A stretch of DNA of 64,000 nucleotides, from the NCBI GenBank assembly GCA_002387845.1, contig DGLB01000007.1, forward strand, positions 15,287-79,286. Direction: 5' to 3'. Numbering within the stretch: position 1 is the first letter of the stretch; every line of letters begins with the position of its first letter. The notes under the pieces were generated by a model. The model searched no databases. It was not told the origin of the DNA and was given only the letters and a program-made list of their open reading frames with translations. The position numbers and the translations under genes were made by a program. Of the stretch, positions 1 to 8,101 are shown one piece after another. This DNA is from Stenotrophomonas maltophilia (GTDB taxonomy: Bacteria > Pseudomonadota > Gammaproteobacteria > Xanthomonadales > Xanthomonadaceae).

Positions 1-26
1 ACCCCCCATCCGATGGCCCCAAACAC

Positions 27-56
27 GTAGATCGGCAGCCGAAGGCTGTTCGCGAT
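27..56. repeat. SMAG/REP-like palindrome after jetC
   Basis: A GTAG head at 27-30 is followed by an imperfect palindrome (AGCC-GAA-GGCT core with ATCG/CGAT outer arms) that runs up to the jetC stop codon. Stenotrophomonas SMAG elements have this form. Positions 1-26 are too short to assign: no reading frame there can be tied to a gene. Confidence 0.45.
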
Positions 57-3000
57 CAAGCGTCCACGTCAGCAGCTTCAGCCTGACGTGAGCGCTCGGG
101 CAGCTTCAGGCGCTTGCCTTCCTCGTCATACTCGATCAGCAGCACGCCGGAGTCGTGGCGGCCGCTGATCTCGACGAAGCAGGCACCGCCGATGAAGGGC
201 TCCAGCGTCATCACCGACTTCAGCGGGGTGGCAACCACCATCTGGAAACCGAAGTTGTCGAAAATGTTCATCGCCAGTGCGGTGAATTCGTTGTCGGCCT
301 TGTCGAAGGCTTCGTCGAGGACCACCGCCGCGTAGCTGGGCAACTGGCTTTCCGCGCCGCCCAGCTGGTAGCGCAATGCCGCTGCCAGGCAGGTGGTGGC
401 CAGCTTCTGGCGCTGGCCGCCCGACTTGCCCGCACCGCTGCGGTAGATTTCCACCTGCTGGCGCGTGGCGGCGTCGAGCTCGACGCCGATGAACTCGACG
501 TGCAGGCGCACGTCCAGCACGTTCTCGCGCCAGCGCTTGTCTTCGCCTTCCTGCGAACCCAGCCGCTTCACCAGTTCACGCAACACCGCGAACTGGGCTT
601 CGGCCACTTCGCGCTGCTCGGTCTGGTGGTGCGAGAGCACGTCACGCAGCTGCTGGTGGAATTCCAGCACCTCCGGCAGACGGCGGTCGCTCAGTTCGAT
701 GGTGAGCAGCGTGCCACGGTTGAACGGCACCTGCTCCAGGCTGGCGTTCACCTCGTCCAGGCGCTGGCCAATCGACTTGCGCGCCTCGGCGCTGTGGCGC
801 TGCAGCGCCAGCAGGTTGTTCTTGCTCTGGTTCTGCAGCAGGTCGAAGAAGCGCTCTTCATGCTGCGGCAGGCCATCGCGTTCCAGACGCGCCAGGCGGG
901 CCAGGAAGTCCTCGGCCGACGCCACCGACACGGTGAAGTCGCCGGACTCTTCCGGCCAGCCCTGCACGAAGCGGCGGAAGCAACCCAGCAGCAGGTTCTC
1001 GACCTTGTTGACGTCCTGCTGCGAGGACGACAGCTGCTCGTTGAGCGCGTTGCTGATCTGGCGCATGTTCGCTTCAAGCGTTTCCAGGCTCAGCGGACCC
1101 ATCGCCTCCACGCGCTGCTGCAGGCCGGCTTCCTGGGTGCTGCCCAATGCCGGCAGCACCAGCGCCCGGCTCTGCTGACGCGCGCGATCCAGGCGGTCGC
1201 GCTCCTTCACCAGCTGGCCGCGCTCGACGCGGGTGTCTTCGTAGGTGCGGCGGGCCTGCTCGATGTCCGCACGGGTGGCGTCGATCTGCTTGGCCAGACG
1301 CGCAAGGTCGGCGTTGCCTTCGCGCAGTTCGCGCAGGTTGGCCTCCACGTCGGACAGACGCTGCAGCGGGGTCGCGACATCGATTTCGTCCCAGCCCAGG
1401 TTGACCAGCTGGTTGCAGGCCAGGCGGCGATCGTTGTCACTTTCGCGCTGCGAGCGCAGCTGGGCGATGTCGGCGTCACAGCCGGCAATGCGCTTGGCCA
1501 GCTCCTGGCCTTCCTTCTGGTAAACCGCCAGCTTGTCGCGGTTGTTGAAGCCCAGCAGCCAGCGCCGACGGTCGTTGACCGCGCTGCGGTCGTCCTTCTC
1601 GAAACGGTCGCCCGGGTGCTTGACCTGGCCTTCGCGGGTAATGCCACGCTCGACATTGCGCAGCTCGCGCGCGTCCACGCACTCGTAGTCGAAGCGCTTG
1701 CCCAGCTCTCGGCGCAGCCAGGGCTCGAAGCTGCTGTCGCGCAGGTCCAGCTTGTGCAGCAGCGAGCGCGCCGACGGTGAACGCGCCAGCGCCTCGTCGT
1801 TGCGGCGCACGCGGTAGAAGGTGAAGCGCATGCCCAGGTGGGTGCGGTTCACCCAGTCGGCGACCTCGTTGTAGTGGCGGTCATCCACCAGCAGCGACTG
1901 CGCGAAGGCGAACAGCACGCGCTCGATCGCGCCCTGCCACGCGGCCTGGTCCTGGCGGACCTGGATCAGCTCACCGACGAACGGCAGTGCCGCCTCCGGC
2001 ACGCCGGTTTCCTCGGCCAGCCGTGCACGCAGCTTCTGCAGCGGCGCGGGAATGCTGGACGGGTTGTGCTCCATCGCCTCCAGCTCGCTGCGCACTTCCG
2101 CGAAGCGGCGCTCGTCATCACGCTTGCCGCCCAGGCGTTCGCTGATGGCATCGTCCAGTGCCGCCGAGGCGCGTTGGCGATCCTGCAACTCGCCCTGGGC
2201 CTGGTCGATCAGTTCGGCAAACGCCTGCGCCGTGTCCGGCAGCGTCGCCTGCAGCTTCTGCGCGGACTGGCGCGCCTGCTCGCGCTTGGCCTGGCGACGG
2301 TCGCGCTCGGCTTCGGCGCGGCCCTGCTCACGCTCCAGTTCCTCGATCCGCTCGCCGCCCTGCTGGCGGCGCTGCAGTTCGAGCTCGCCCAGGCGCTCGG
2401 TGTGGTTGTCCAGCGCGGCCCGACGCTGGGCCTCTTCACCAAGCAGGCCACGGTCGCGCACTTCCAGCTCGTGCAGGCGCGCTTCCAGCAGCTGCTGGCG
2501 GCGGGTTTCGCGGAAGCTGTCGATACCCAGCTTCAGCAGCTCCTCGTCGCCGCGGCGACGATGCATGGCCTTGAGCTCGTTGTAGTGCTCGCGCGCCGGC
2601 AGCAGGGTTTCCACCTGACGCCGCGCCGTGACCACCGCCTGGTGCGCGCCGTCGAGCTCGGCGAAGTCATTCACCAGCCGCTCGGCGGCATTGAAGGTAT
2701 TGGGCGTGTCCAGCATGAAGTCACGCAGGAACACGTTCAGGTCGCCCAGGTTCTTGGCCGACTGCGTCTTGTGCAGAAGGCGCAGCGCCATCTCGTTGTC
2801 GATGCCGAGCAGATGGCGGAAACGTTCGGCGTAGCCGGCGAAGCTGTCGAAATGATGGACGTCGGCCAGACGCTGCTTGAGCTTGCGCAGGTCCAGGTCG
2901 AAACCGCCCAGGTCCTTTGCGATGTCGAACGGACGCTCGGCCACCAGGTAGTGCTTGCGCACGTCAGCGGCGGCGGCACCGTTGCCGGAGATCCAGAACA

Positions 3001-3430
3001 GGCGCACCAGGCTGACCACGCGGCCATCGCCGCTGCGGTATTCCAGCACCAGCGCGGTCCAGGTCGCGCCCTTGCGCAGGTACTGGGTGGCGATTTCGCC
3101 GGTGCCCTTGTCCTGCTGGTCGGCCCACGCGCCGCGCACGTACGAGACCAGGTTGCGGTCGCGACCACTGCGCTCGGCCTCGCGGGCGGCGGCATTGAAG
3201 TCGACGATGGCCGGCGGTACCAGCACCGCCGACATCGCATCGAGCAGGGTCGACTTGCCGGAGCCGGAGCGGCCCACGAACAGGAAGCCCTTCTCGGCAA
3301 TCGGCACTTCGGTCAGGCCGTTGAAGGTGCCCCAGTTGTGGACCTGCAGACGGCGCATGCGGAACTGCTGCAGGCGCGGGTCGGGCAGGCCGTCGGTGAA
3401 CAGGGCGGGCGTGTGCTTGGAAATAGCCAT
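56..3430 (-). CDS. jetC: Wadjet protein JetC, SMC-like ATPase
   Basis: This is the large ATPase of a type I Wadjet system, which recognises and cleaves circular plasmid DNA by SMC-like loop extrusion. The 1124-residue protein has a Walker A GRSGSGKST at residues 53-61, long charged coiled-coil stretches through the middle, and near the C-terminus an ABC-type signature (KSGGQRQKLA) followed by a Walker B with hydrophobic residues before DEAF. That head-coil-head layout is typical of MukB/MksB/JetC proteins. The start lies 11 nt after the jetB stop, with GAGAG upstream. The jetA-jetB-jetC order supports JetC over the related condensin MksB. The nuclease subunit JetD is not in view. Confidence 0.9.
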   Translation of the reverse strand: MAISKHTPALFTDGLPDPRLQQFRMRRLQVHNWGTFNGLTEVPIAEKGFLFVGRSGSGKSTLLDAMSAVLVPPAIVDFNAAAREAERSGRDRNLVSYVRGAWADQQDKGTGEIATQYLRKGATWTALVLEYRSGDGRVVSLVRLFWISGNGAAAADVRKHYLVAERPFDIAKDLGGFDLDLRKLKQRLADVHHFDSFAGYAERFRHLLGIDNEMALRLLHKTQSAKNLGDLNVFLRDFMLDTPNTFNAAERLVNDFAELDGAHQAVVTARRQVETLLPAREHYNELKAMHRRRGDEELLKLGIDSFRETRRQQLLEARLHELEVRDRGLLGEEAQRRAALDNHTERLGELELQRRQQGGERIEELEREQGRAEAERDRRQAKREQARQSAQKLQATLPDTAQAFAELIDQAQGELQDRQRASAALDDAISERLGGKRDDERRFAEVRSELEAMEHNPSSIPAPLQKLRARLAEETGVPEAALPFVGELIQVRQDQAAWQGAIERVLFAFAQSLLVDDRHYNEVADWVNRTHLGMRFTFYRVRRNDEALARSPSARSLLHKLDLRDSSFEPWLRRELGKRFDYECVDARELRNVERGITREGQVKHPGDRFEKDDRSAVNDRRRWLLGFNNRDKLAVYQKEGQELAKRIAGCDADIAQLRSQRESDNDRRLACNQLVNLGWDEIDVATPLQRLSDVEANLRELREGNADLARLAKQIDATRADIEQARRTYEDTRVERGQLVKERDRLDRARQQSRALVLPALGSTQEAGLQQRVEAMGPLSLETLEANMRQISNALNEQLSSSQQDVNKVENLLLGCFRRFVQGWPEESGDFTVSVASAEDFLARLARLERDGLPQHEERFFDLLQNQSKNNLLALQRHSAEARKSIGQRLDEVNASLEQVPFNRGTLLTIELSDRRLPEVLEFHQQLRDVLSHHQTEQREVAEAQFAVLRELVKRLGSQEGEDKRWRENVLDVRLHVEFIGVELDAATRQQVEIYRSGAGKSGGQRQKLATTCLAAALRYQLGGAESQLPSYAAVVLDEAFDKADNEFTALAMNIFDNFGFQMVVATPLKSVMTLEPFIGGACFVEISGRHDSGVLLIEYDEEGKRLKLPERSRQAEAADVDA

Positions 3431-3441
3431 GTAGAACTCTC

Positions 3442-4149
3442 TCAGGCCTCGGCAGCCGGGGTGTCGCGCAGCTGGCGGTACACCGTGGACAACGCGGAGA
3501 CGTCTTCAGCGGAGAACAGCAGCTTCAGCGCCGGCGACACTTCATGTCGGTCTTCCTGTCCGGCCAGGCGGGTCAGGATGTGGGTGTCTTTCATCTTCTG
3601 CACGGCCGCAGCGACGCGGCGGTTGAAGCCGGCGCGGTCGGTGGACAGGTTCTTTTCGTAGATGGCGAGGGCCTCAGCCATTTCCGCATCGGCGACCACG
3701 GCACGGTTGCCACGCGCGTCCGCCTCGGCCAGCTGCTGGCGCAGGTACAGCAGCAGCACCGAATCAATGAAGGTCAGCGGCGAGGTGCGCAGCAGCACCG
3801 GGGCATCGACGTCTTCGGTATCGGCCTGGCGGGTGAAGGCCACGCCACTGTCACGGTCGAGCACCAGTTCCAGGAACAGGTCCGACAGCGCCGAGCGGAT
3901 CGCCGCCTCGCTGCGGATCAGCGCCGGCCACAGCTTGGCGTGGCGCAGCTGGTCGATGCTGGGTCCGATCAGCAGCTGGCACAGCGCGCGGCGCGCGTCG
4001 AGCGGCAGGCGGCCGGTGTCGCCCAGGTAGTAGACGTCGTTGCCACGCTTGGGCAGCGGCGTGACGACTACCGGTTCGGCGTCGTACAGGTCGTCAACCG
4101 TCGCTTCGTTTTCAGCGCCGGTGTCAGTGGAATCTTCATGCCAGTTCAT
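3442..4149 (-). CDS. jetB: Wadjet protein JetB (DUF4194)
   Basis: This is the MukE-like accessory subunit that bridges the JetC ATPase and the JetA kleisin in Wadjet complexes. The 235-residue protein is acidic at its N-terminus and ends in a winged-helix-like region (residues about 160-225). The open frame extends upstream into jetA, but I chose the ATG at 4149 because AGGAG lies 7 nt before it. This start makes a 14-nt overlap with the jetA stop, which suggests translational coupling. Function rests on family resemblance (DUF4194) and on its position between the JetA and JetC genes. Confidence 0.85.
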   Translation of the reverse strand: MNWHEDSTDTGAENEATVDDLYDAEPVVVTPLPKRGNDVYYLGDTGRLPLDARRALCQLLIGPSIDQLRHAKLWPALIRSEAAIRSALSDLFLELVLDRDSGVAFTRQADTEDVDAPVLLRTSPLTFIDSVLLLYLRQQLAEADARGNRAVVADAEMAEALAIYEKNLSTDRAGFNRRVAAAVQKMKDTHILTRLAGQEDRHEVSPALKLLFSAEDVSALSTVYRQLRDTPAAEA

Positions 4150-5605
4150 GGCGTTTCTCCTGGGTGAACCAAACCAGCGGGATGCGGGCACGTCGCCACT
4201 GTCCATCGCCGCCACGCCAATGTGCGGTTTCCTGTTCGCCATCCACCACCACACCGTGGCGGGTGCCCAGCGACAGATAGCCGATCACGCTGCCCAGCCC
4301 CTGCGGCGCTTCGCGCTGCGACAGCGCCTGGGCGATGCTCAGTTTCGGCTGCGCGCCAAGCAGCTCATGCAGGTCGCGGCGCAGCGTGCGGAAGTCGATT
4401 TCCGACGACGCGACCAGGTCGCCCACGCTTTCCAGACTGATCGCCGCCGCGTCGTTGCGCAGCACGCTGCCGTCGACCTGGGCCGTGCGAGGATCGTGCA
4501 GTTTCCACTGCGACCACGACCGCAGCCGACTGGTGGTCAGCTGCAGGTCGCGGCCGATCGGGCGTTGCGCGGCGAAATCGTCGCGCAGCGCCAGTGCCTC
4601 GGACTGGGCCTGCTTGAGCAGCTGGTTGAGCCGGCGCTGTTCCAGATAACCGCGGCTCTGCACGAAGCCACGCAGGCTGCGCGCGAAGTTCTGCAGCACA
4701 TCGTGCACCTGGCCACCGCGCTCGAGCATGGTGCCGGTGAAGCCACGCAGGAAGGCGCGTTCGTTACGGTCCAGGCGGCGGGCAAACCCACGCGCCAGCA
4801 CCGTTTCCAGCGCGGCGTCGAGCTGGGCGCTCTGCTCGGCATCGTTGAGCAGCCGCCAGAACGCCTGGAAGCTGCGCCCGGCGTCGCTCTCGCCGATCAC
4901 GTCGACACCTTCGAACAGCTGCGACAGCACGTCGCCGCGCTCGCTTTCGTCGTCGATGATGCGTTCGCGGAACTCGCGGTTGAGGCGTTCGAAGTCGTCG
5001 CGGACGCGGCGGAAGTCCTCGGTCAGGTCGTCGGCCAGGCCGATGATCTGACGCGCCCGCTCCAGTGCGCGCTTGCCATCCAGCGCCGCCACGCGACCTT
5101 CGCCAACACGGGCAATCTCCGCATCGATGCGGTCGCGCTCGTCGCGCAGCGCCGACAGGCGGGCGTCAGGATCGGCTTCGGTCTGCGCGGCCAGCTGCGA
5201 CAGCTGTTCGATCACCAGCGCCAGCCGGCTTTCGGTGGCGGCCACGCGGCTCTGTTCCAGGCTGTCGGCGAAGCGGATCGCCTGCAGCGCCTGGGTGGAC
5301 AGTTCGTACTGTTCCTGGTCGGCCCCGTCCGGCAGACGCCGCTCCAGCCAGCCCTGGGCCAGCCAGTGCGCGATGTAGGCCTGGGCGGTGCGCGGCAGCT
5401 CGCGCGAGAGTTCCTCGCCGTTGAGCTGGTCCAGCGCGCGTTGCAGGCGCTCGTGCAGCACGGCGGCAGACAAGGTGCGCTCGCCGTCCATCAGCAGGCT
5501 CTGCAGCAGGCCGATGATTTCCGGGGCATTGGCGGCGGCCAGCAGCTTCCACTGTGGCTGCTCGCGCAGGTGACGGTAACGGGTGATGCGTTCGCGATGC
5601 TTCAT
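4136..5605 (-). CDS. jetA: Wadjet protein JetA (DUF3375), kleisin-like
   Basis: This 489-residue DUF3375 protein corresponds to the kleisin-like JetA subunit (MukF/MksF equivalent), which joins the SMC heads and recruits JetB. The N-terminus (residues about 1-110) is rich in short helices and resembles a winged-helix dimerisation region. The centre (residues 150-350) is strongly helical and charged, and the C-terminus is a small basic domain. It is the first gene of the minus-strand jetABC run. No unusual start is needed: the ATG at 5605 gives a full-length product. Confidence 0.88.
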   Translation of the reverse strand: MKHRERITRYRHLREQPQWKLLAAANAPEIIGLLQSLLMDGERTLSAAVLHERLQRALDQLNGEELSRELPRTAQAYIAHWLAQGWLERRLPDGADQEQYELSTQALQAIRFADSLEQSRVAATESRLALVIEQLSQLAAQTEADPDARLSALRDERDRIDAEIARVGEGRVAALDGKRALERARQIIGLADDLTEDFRRVRDDFERLNREFRERIIDDESERGDVLSQLFEGVDVIGESDAGRSFQAFWRLLNDAEQSAQLDAALETVLARGFARRLDRNERAFLRGFTGTMLERGGQVHDVLQNFARSLRGFVQSRGYLEQRRLNQLLKQAQSEALALRDDFAAQRPIGRDLQLTTSRLRSWSQWKLHDPRTAQVDGSVLRNDAAAISLESVGDLVASSEIDFRTLRRDLHELLGAQPKLSIAQALSQREAPQGLGSVIGYLSLGTRHGVVVDGEQETAHWRGGDGQWRRARIPLVWFTQEKRHELA

Positions 5606-5630
5606 GCAGCGGAAGTTCCACGCAGATCAC

Positions 5631-5651
5631 GGCGTGGCACCAGGCCACGCC
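5631..5651. terminator. Hairpin between folE and jetA
   Basis: A perfect 8-bp stem (GGCGTGGC/GCCACGCC, 5-nt loop) lies in the 94-bp gap downstream of folE and upstream of jetA. There is no T-run on either strand, so it may be a weak or factor-assisted terminator for folE or only a stable hairpin. Confidence 0.35.
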
Positions 5652-5699
5652 GTCGGGTCAATGCAGGGTCGGGTGCCCGCACGCGGGCGGCGACCGGGC

Positions 5700-6302
5700 T
5701 CAGCGCTTGCCGCCCACTTCAATGAAGCGCAGGAACTCGGCGCGGGTGCGCGCGTCCTCGCGGAAGCTGCCCAGCATCTTGGAGGTGACCATGCTGACGC
5801 CGCGCTTGTGGATGCCGCGGGTGGTCATGCACTCGTGCGCGCCTTCCACCACCACGCCTACGCCGATCGGCTGCAGCACGTCCTGGATGCACTGGGCGAT
5901 CTGCGCGGTCATCTTTTCCTGCACCTGGAAGCGGCGCGCGTAGGCCTCGACCACGCGGGCCAGCTTGCTGATGCCGACCACCTTGCCGTCGGGCAGGTAG
6001 CCGACGTGCACGCGGCCGATGATCGGGGCCATGTGGTGTTCGCAGTGGCTTTCGTACTCGATGTCGCGCAGCACGATCAGCTCGTCATACCCGGCCACCT
6101 CTTCAAAGGTGCGCTCCAGGTAGGCGCGCGGGTCGTCCTTGTAGCCGCTGAACCAGTCGCCATAGGCTTCGGCGACGCGCCGCGGGGTATCCAGCAGCCC
6201 TTCACGGGTGGGGTCTTCGCCGGCCCAGCGCAGCAGGGTGCGCACCGCCGATTCAGCTTCGGCCTGGGAGACCGGATTCGCGTCGTTGTCTTTCTTGCTC
6301 AT
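5700..6302 (-). CDS. folE: GTP cyclohydrolase I
   Basis: FolE converts GTP to 7,8-dihydroneopterin triphosphate, the first step of tetrahydrofolate synthesis, in the cytoplasm. The 200-residue length fits bacterial type I enzymes. Zinc and active-site residues are visible: the HCEHH motif (Cys and His ligands) and the downstream HECMTTRG motif with the third Cys ligand. The usual TPxR motif (DTPRRVAEAY) is in the N-terminal third. The gene is divergent from the marR-like gene, with about 146 bp between the starts. Confidence 0.97.
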   Translation of the reverse strand: MSKKDNDANPVSQAEAESAVRTLLRWAGEDPTREGLLDTPRRVAEAYGDWFSGYKDDPRAYLERTFEEVAGYDELIVLRDIEYESHCEHHMAPIIGRVHVGYLPDGKVVGISKLARVVEAYARRFQVQEKMTAQIAQCIQDVLQPIGVGVVVEGAHECMTTRGIHKRGVSMVTSKMLGSFREDARTRAEFLRFIEVGGKR

Positions 6303-6394
6303 TGCCTACAGCACCCTGAAGGGGGGCGAGCATCGTACCCGACCGACCCCTCGGACGTCCCCACCCCCGTTGGGGTCCGGTTGGGGTGTGGGTA

Positions 6395-6422
6395 TTGATA
6401 GCTGACGAATTAGTAGTATCCT
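6395..6422 (+). promoter_or_regulatory. Possible promoter of the efflux operon
   Basis: An AT-rich island in an otherwise GC-rich gap has TTGATA at 6395-6400 and TATCCT at 6417-6422 (16-nt spacer), about 27 bp before the marR ATG. GATAG (6397-6401) and CTATC (6421-6425) form a weak inverted repeat that could be an autoregulatory MarR operator. This is inferred from sequence only. Confidence 0.4.
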
Positions 6423-6448
6423 ATCTATATTCCGACGCGACCCCGCCC

Positions 6449-6904
6449 ATGAAGCGCACCCTCGACGAACGCACCCAGCTGCAGATGCAGCTCAGCTCCG
6501 GCCTGCTGCATTCGGGCCGGCAGTGGCAGCGTCTGGCCGACCAGGCGCTGGGCAGCTACGGCATTTCCGCCGCCTGCACCATGCCGCTGCTGATGATCGG
6601 CCGTGCCGGCGGCGGCATCCGCCAGGTCACCCTGGCCCAGCAGCTGAGCATGGAAGGCCCGTCGCTGGTACGCCTGCTGGACAAGCTGTCGGCCAGCGAC
6701 CTGGTCCGTCGCGAGTGCGACGCCAGCGACCGCCGCGCCAACCTGCTGTGGCTGACCGACAAGGGCGAAGCCCTGGTCAGCGAACTGGAAACCCAGCTGA
6801 TCGGCCTGCGCCAGCAGGTGTTCGGCGAACTCAGCACGGACGAACTGCGCACCGTGCTGAAGCTGTGGCAGCTGCTGGCCGATGCCGCCGAACGCGTGAC
6901 GTAA
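6449..6904 (+). CDS. MarR-family transcriptional regulator
   Basis: This 151-residue winged-helix protein has the MarR layout: an N-terminal dimerisation helix, a helix-turn-helix around residues 60-85 (VTLAQQLSMEGPSLVRLLDKL), then a wing with the characteristic DRRANLLWLTDKG. MarR proteins usually repress nearby efflux genes and are released by phenolic ligands. It stands 82 bp upstream of the DUF1656-HlyD-OMF-FUSC genes and probably controls them and itself. The frame is open further upstream, but the ATG at 6449 gives the standard family length and leaves room for the AT-rich promoter. Confidence 0.9.
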   Translation: MKRTLDERTQLQMQLSSGLLHSGRQWQRLADQALGSYGISAACTMPLLMIGRAGGGIRQVTLAQQLSMEGPSLVRLLDKLSASDLVRRECDASDRRANLLWLTDKGEALVSELETQLIGLRQQVFGELSTDELRTVLKLWQLLADAAERVT

Positions 6905-6986
6905 GCCGCCGCACCCCCTGTTGTGTCGCCCGGTGCCGCCCTGCGGCGTCGGGCCTGTCCCATTCCTCCGAAAGAATCGTTGCCCG

Positions 6987-7196
6987 ATGACCGGTGAATT
7001 CAGTCTCCACGGTGTGTTCGTCCCGACCCTGCTGGCCTTGATGCTGCTGGCCTACCTGCTCAAGAGCGGGTTGCGCGTGGTCCTGCAGCGCACCGGAGCC
7101 TACCGCCACATCTGGCACCCGCCCCTGTTCAACCTGGCCGTGTACGTGATCGTGCTTGGCGGGTTGTTCTCCCTGATGCGTTGGATGCACTCGTGA
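6987..7196 (+). CDS. DUF1656 small membrane protein (AaeX-like)
   Basis: This 69-residue protein has two predicted membrane helices (residues about 10-28 and 48-64). It belongs to the DUF1656/AaeX group, which nearly always sits directly upstream of an HlyD adaptor and a FUSC pump. Its role in these pumps is not established. The stop codon overlaps the start of the adaptor gene. I chose the ATG at 6987 because the family begins just before the first membrane helix. Confidence 0.85.
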   Translation: MTGEFSLHGVFVPTLLALMLLAYLLKSGLRVVLQRTGAYRHIWHPPLFNLAVYVIVLGGLFSLMRWMHS

Positions 7197-8101
7197 ACAG
7201 GATCCTCAAGCACACCGTACCGATCGTGGTGACCGTTGCCGCCGTCATTGCCGCCCTGCTGGTGCTGCGCACCCTGTGGACGTACTACATGGACGAACCC
7301 TGGACCCGCGACGCGCATGTCAGCGCCGACGTGGTGCAGGTTGCGCCGGACGTGTCCGGGCTGGTGGAAGCGGTGAAAGTGGCCGATAACCAGGCGGTGA
7401 AGCGCGGCGACGTGCTGTTCGTGATCGACCGCGAACGCTACCGGATCGCACTGGAGCAGGCCCGCGCCACCCTGGGCGAGCGCCGCGCCAGCTATGAACA
7501 GCTGCGCCGCGAGACTGCCCGCGACCGCAGCCTGCAGGACCTGGTCGCCGCCGAGGACGCCGAAGTGCGCCGGGCCAAGCTGCAGGCCGCACAGGCCGGC
7601 ATGGCCACCGCCCAGGCGGCGGTGGACCTGGCCGAACTCAACCTGGCCCGCACCGAAGTGCGCAGCCCCAGCGACGGCCACGTCAACGACCGCACCGTGC
7701 GCACCGGCGACTACGTGAGCGCCGGGCACCCGGTGATGGCGGTGCTGGACACCGGCTCGTTCCGGATTGACGGCTACTTCGAGGAAACCCGCCTGCGCGG
7801 CGTGCATGCCGGGCAGAAGGTCGACATCCGCCTGATGGGCGAGTCCCAGCCGCTGCAGGGCCATGTGCAGAGCATCGCCGCCGGCATCGAGGACCGGTAC
7901 CGCAGCGAGGGCAGCAGCCTGCTGCCGAACGTGACCCCGGCGTTCGACTGGGTGCGGCTCGCCCAGCGCATTCCGGTGCGCATCCAGATTGATTCCGTGC
8001 CCGAAGGCGTGACCCTGATCGCCGGGCGCACCGCCACCGTCACCATCGAGCCGGACGCCCCCGCGTCCCAGCCGGCACACCCGCCGCAGGCGGCACTGTG
8101 A
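7193..8101 (+). CDS. HlyD-family periplasmic adaptor (AaeA/EmrA-like)
   Basis: This is the membrane-fusion subunit linking the inner-membrane FUSC pump to the outer-membrane channel. The 302-residue protein has one N-terminal membrane helix (residues about 10-30), a biotinyl-lipoyl half-motif (SGLVEAVKVADNQAVKRGDVLF), a short helical hairpin, the second lipoyl half with a TEVRSPSDGHV-type sequence, and a beta-barrel. The GTG at 7193 overlaps the upstream stop as GTGA. A TTG at 7181 would add four residues. The stop overlaps the start of the outer-membrane factor gene by 4 nt. Confidence 0.9.
   Translation: MNRILKHTVPIVVTVAAVIAALLVLRTLWTYYMDEPWTRDAHVSADVVQVAPDVSGLVEAVKVADNQAVKRGDVLFVIDRERYRIALEQARATLGERRASYEQLRRETARDRSLQDLVAAEDAEVRRAKLQAAQAGMATAQAAVDLAELNLARTEVRSPSDGHVNDRTVRTGDYVSAGHPVMAVLDTGSFRIDGYFEETRLRGVHAGQKVDIRLMGESQPLQGHVQSIAAGIEDRYRSEGSSLLPNVTPAFDWVRLAQRIPVRIQIDSVPEGVTLIAGRTATVTIEPDAPASQPAHPPQAAL

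Noticed and set aside
155..3661. Long plus-strand open frames antisense to jetC and jetB
   Set aside because: They are frames opposite well-supported genes; in very high-GC DNA stops are rare and such shadows are long. The products have repetitive Gln/His/Arg/Ala composition and no domain.
7181..7192. TTG start for the HlyD adaptor
   Set aside because: GTG at 7193 overlaps the upstream stop as GTGA, which fits the other junctions in this operon better.
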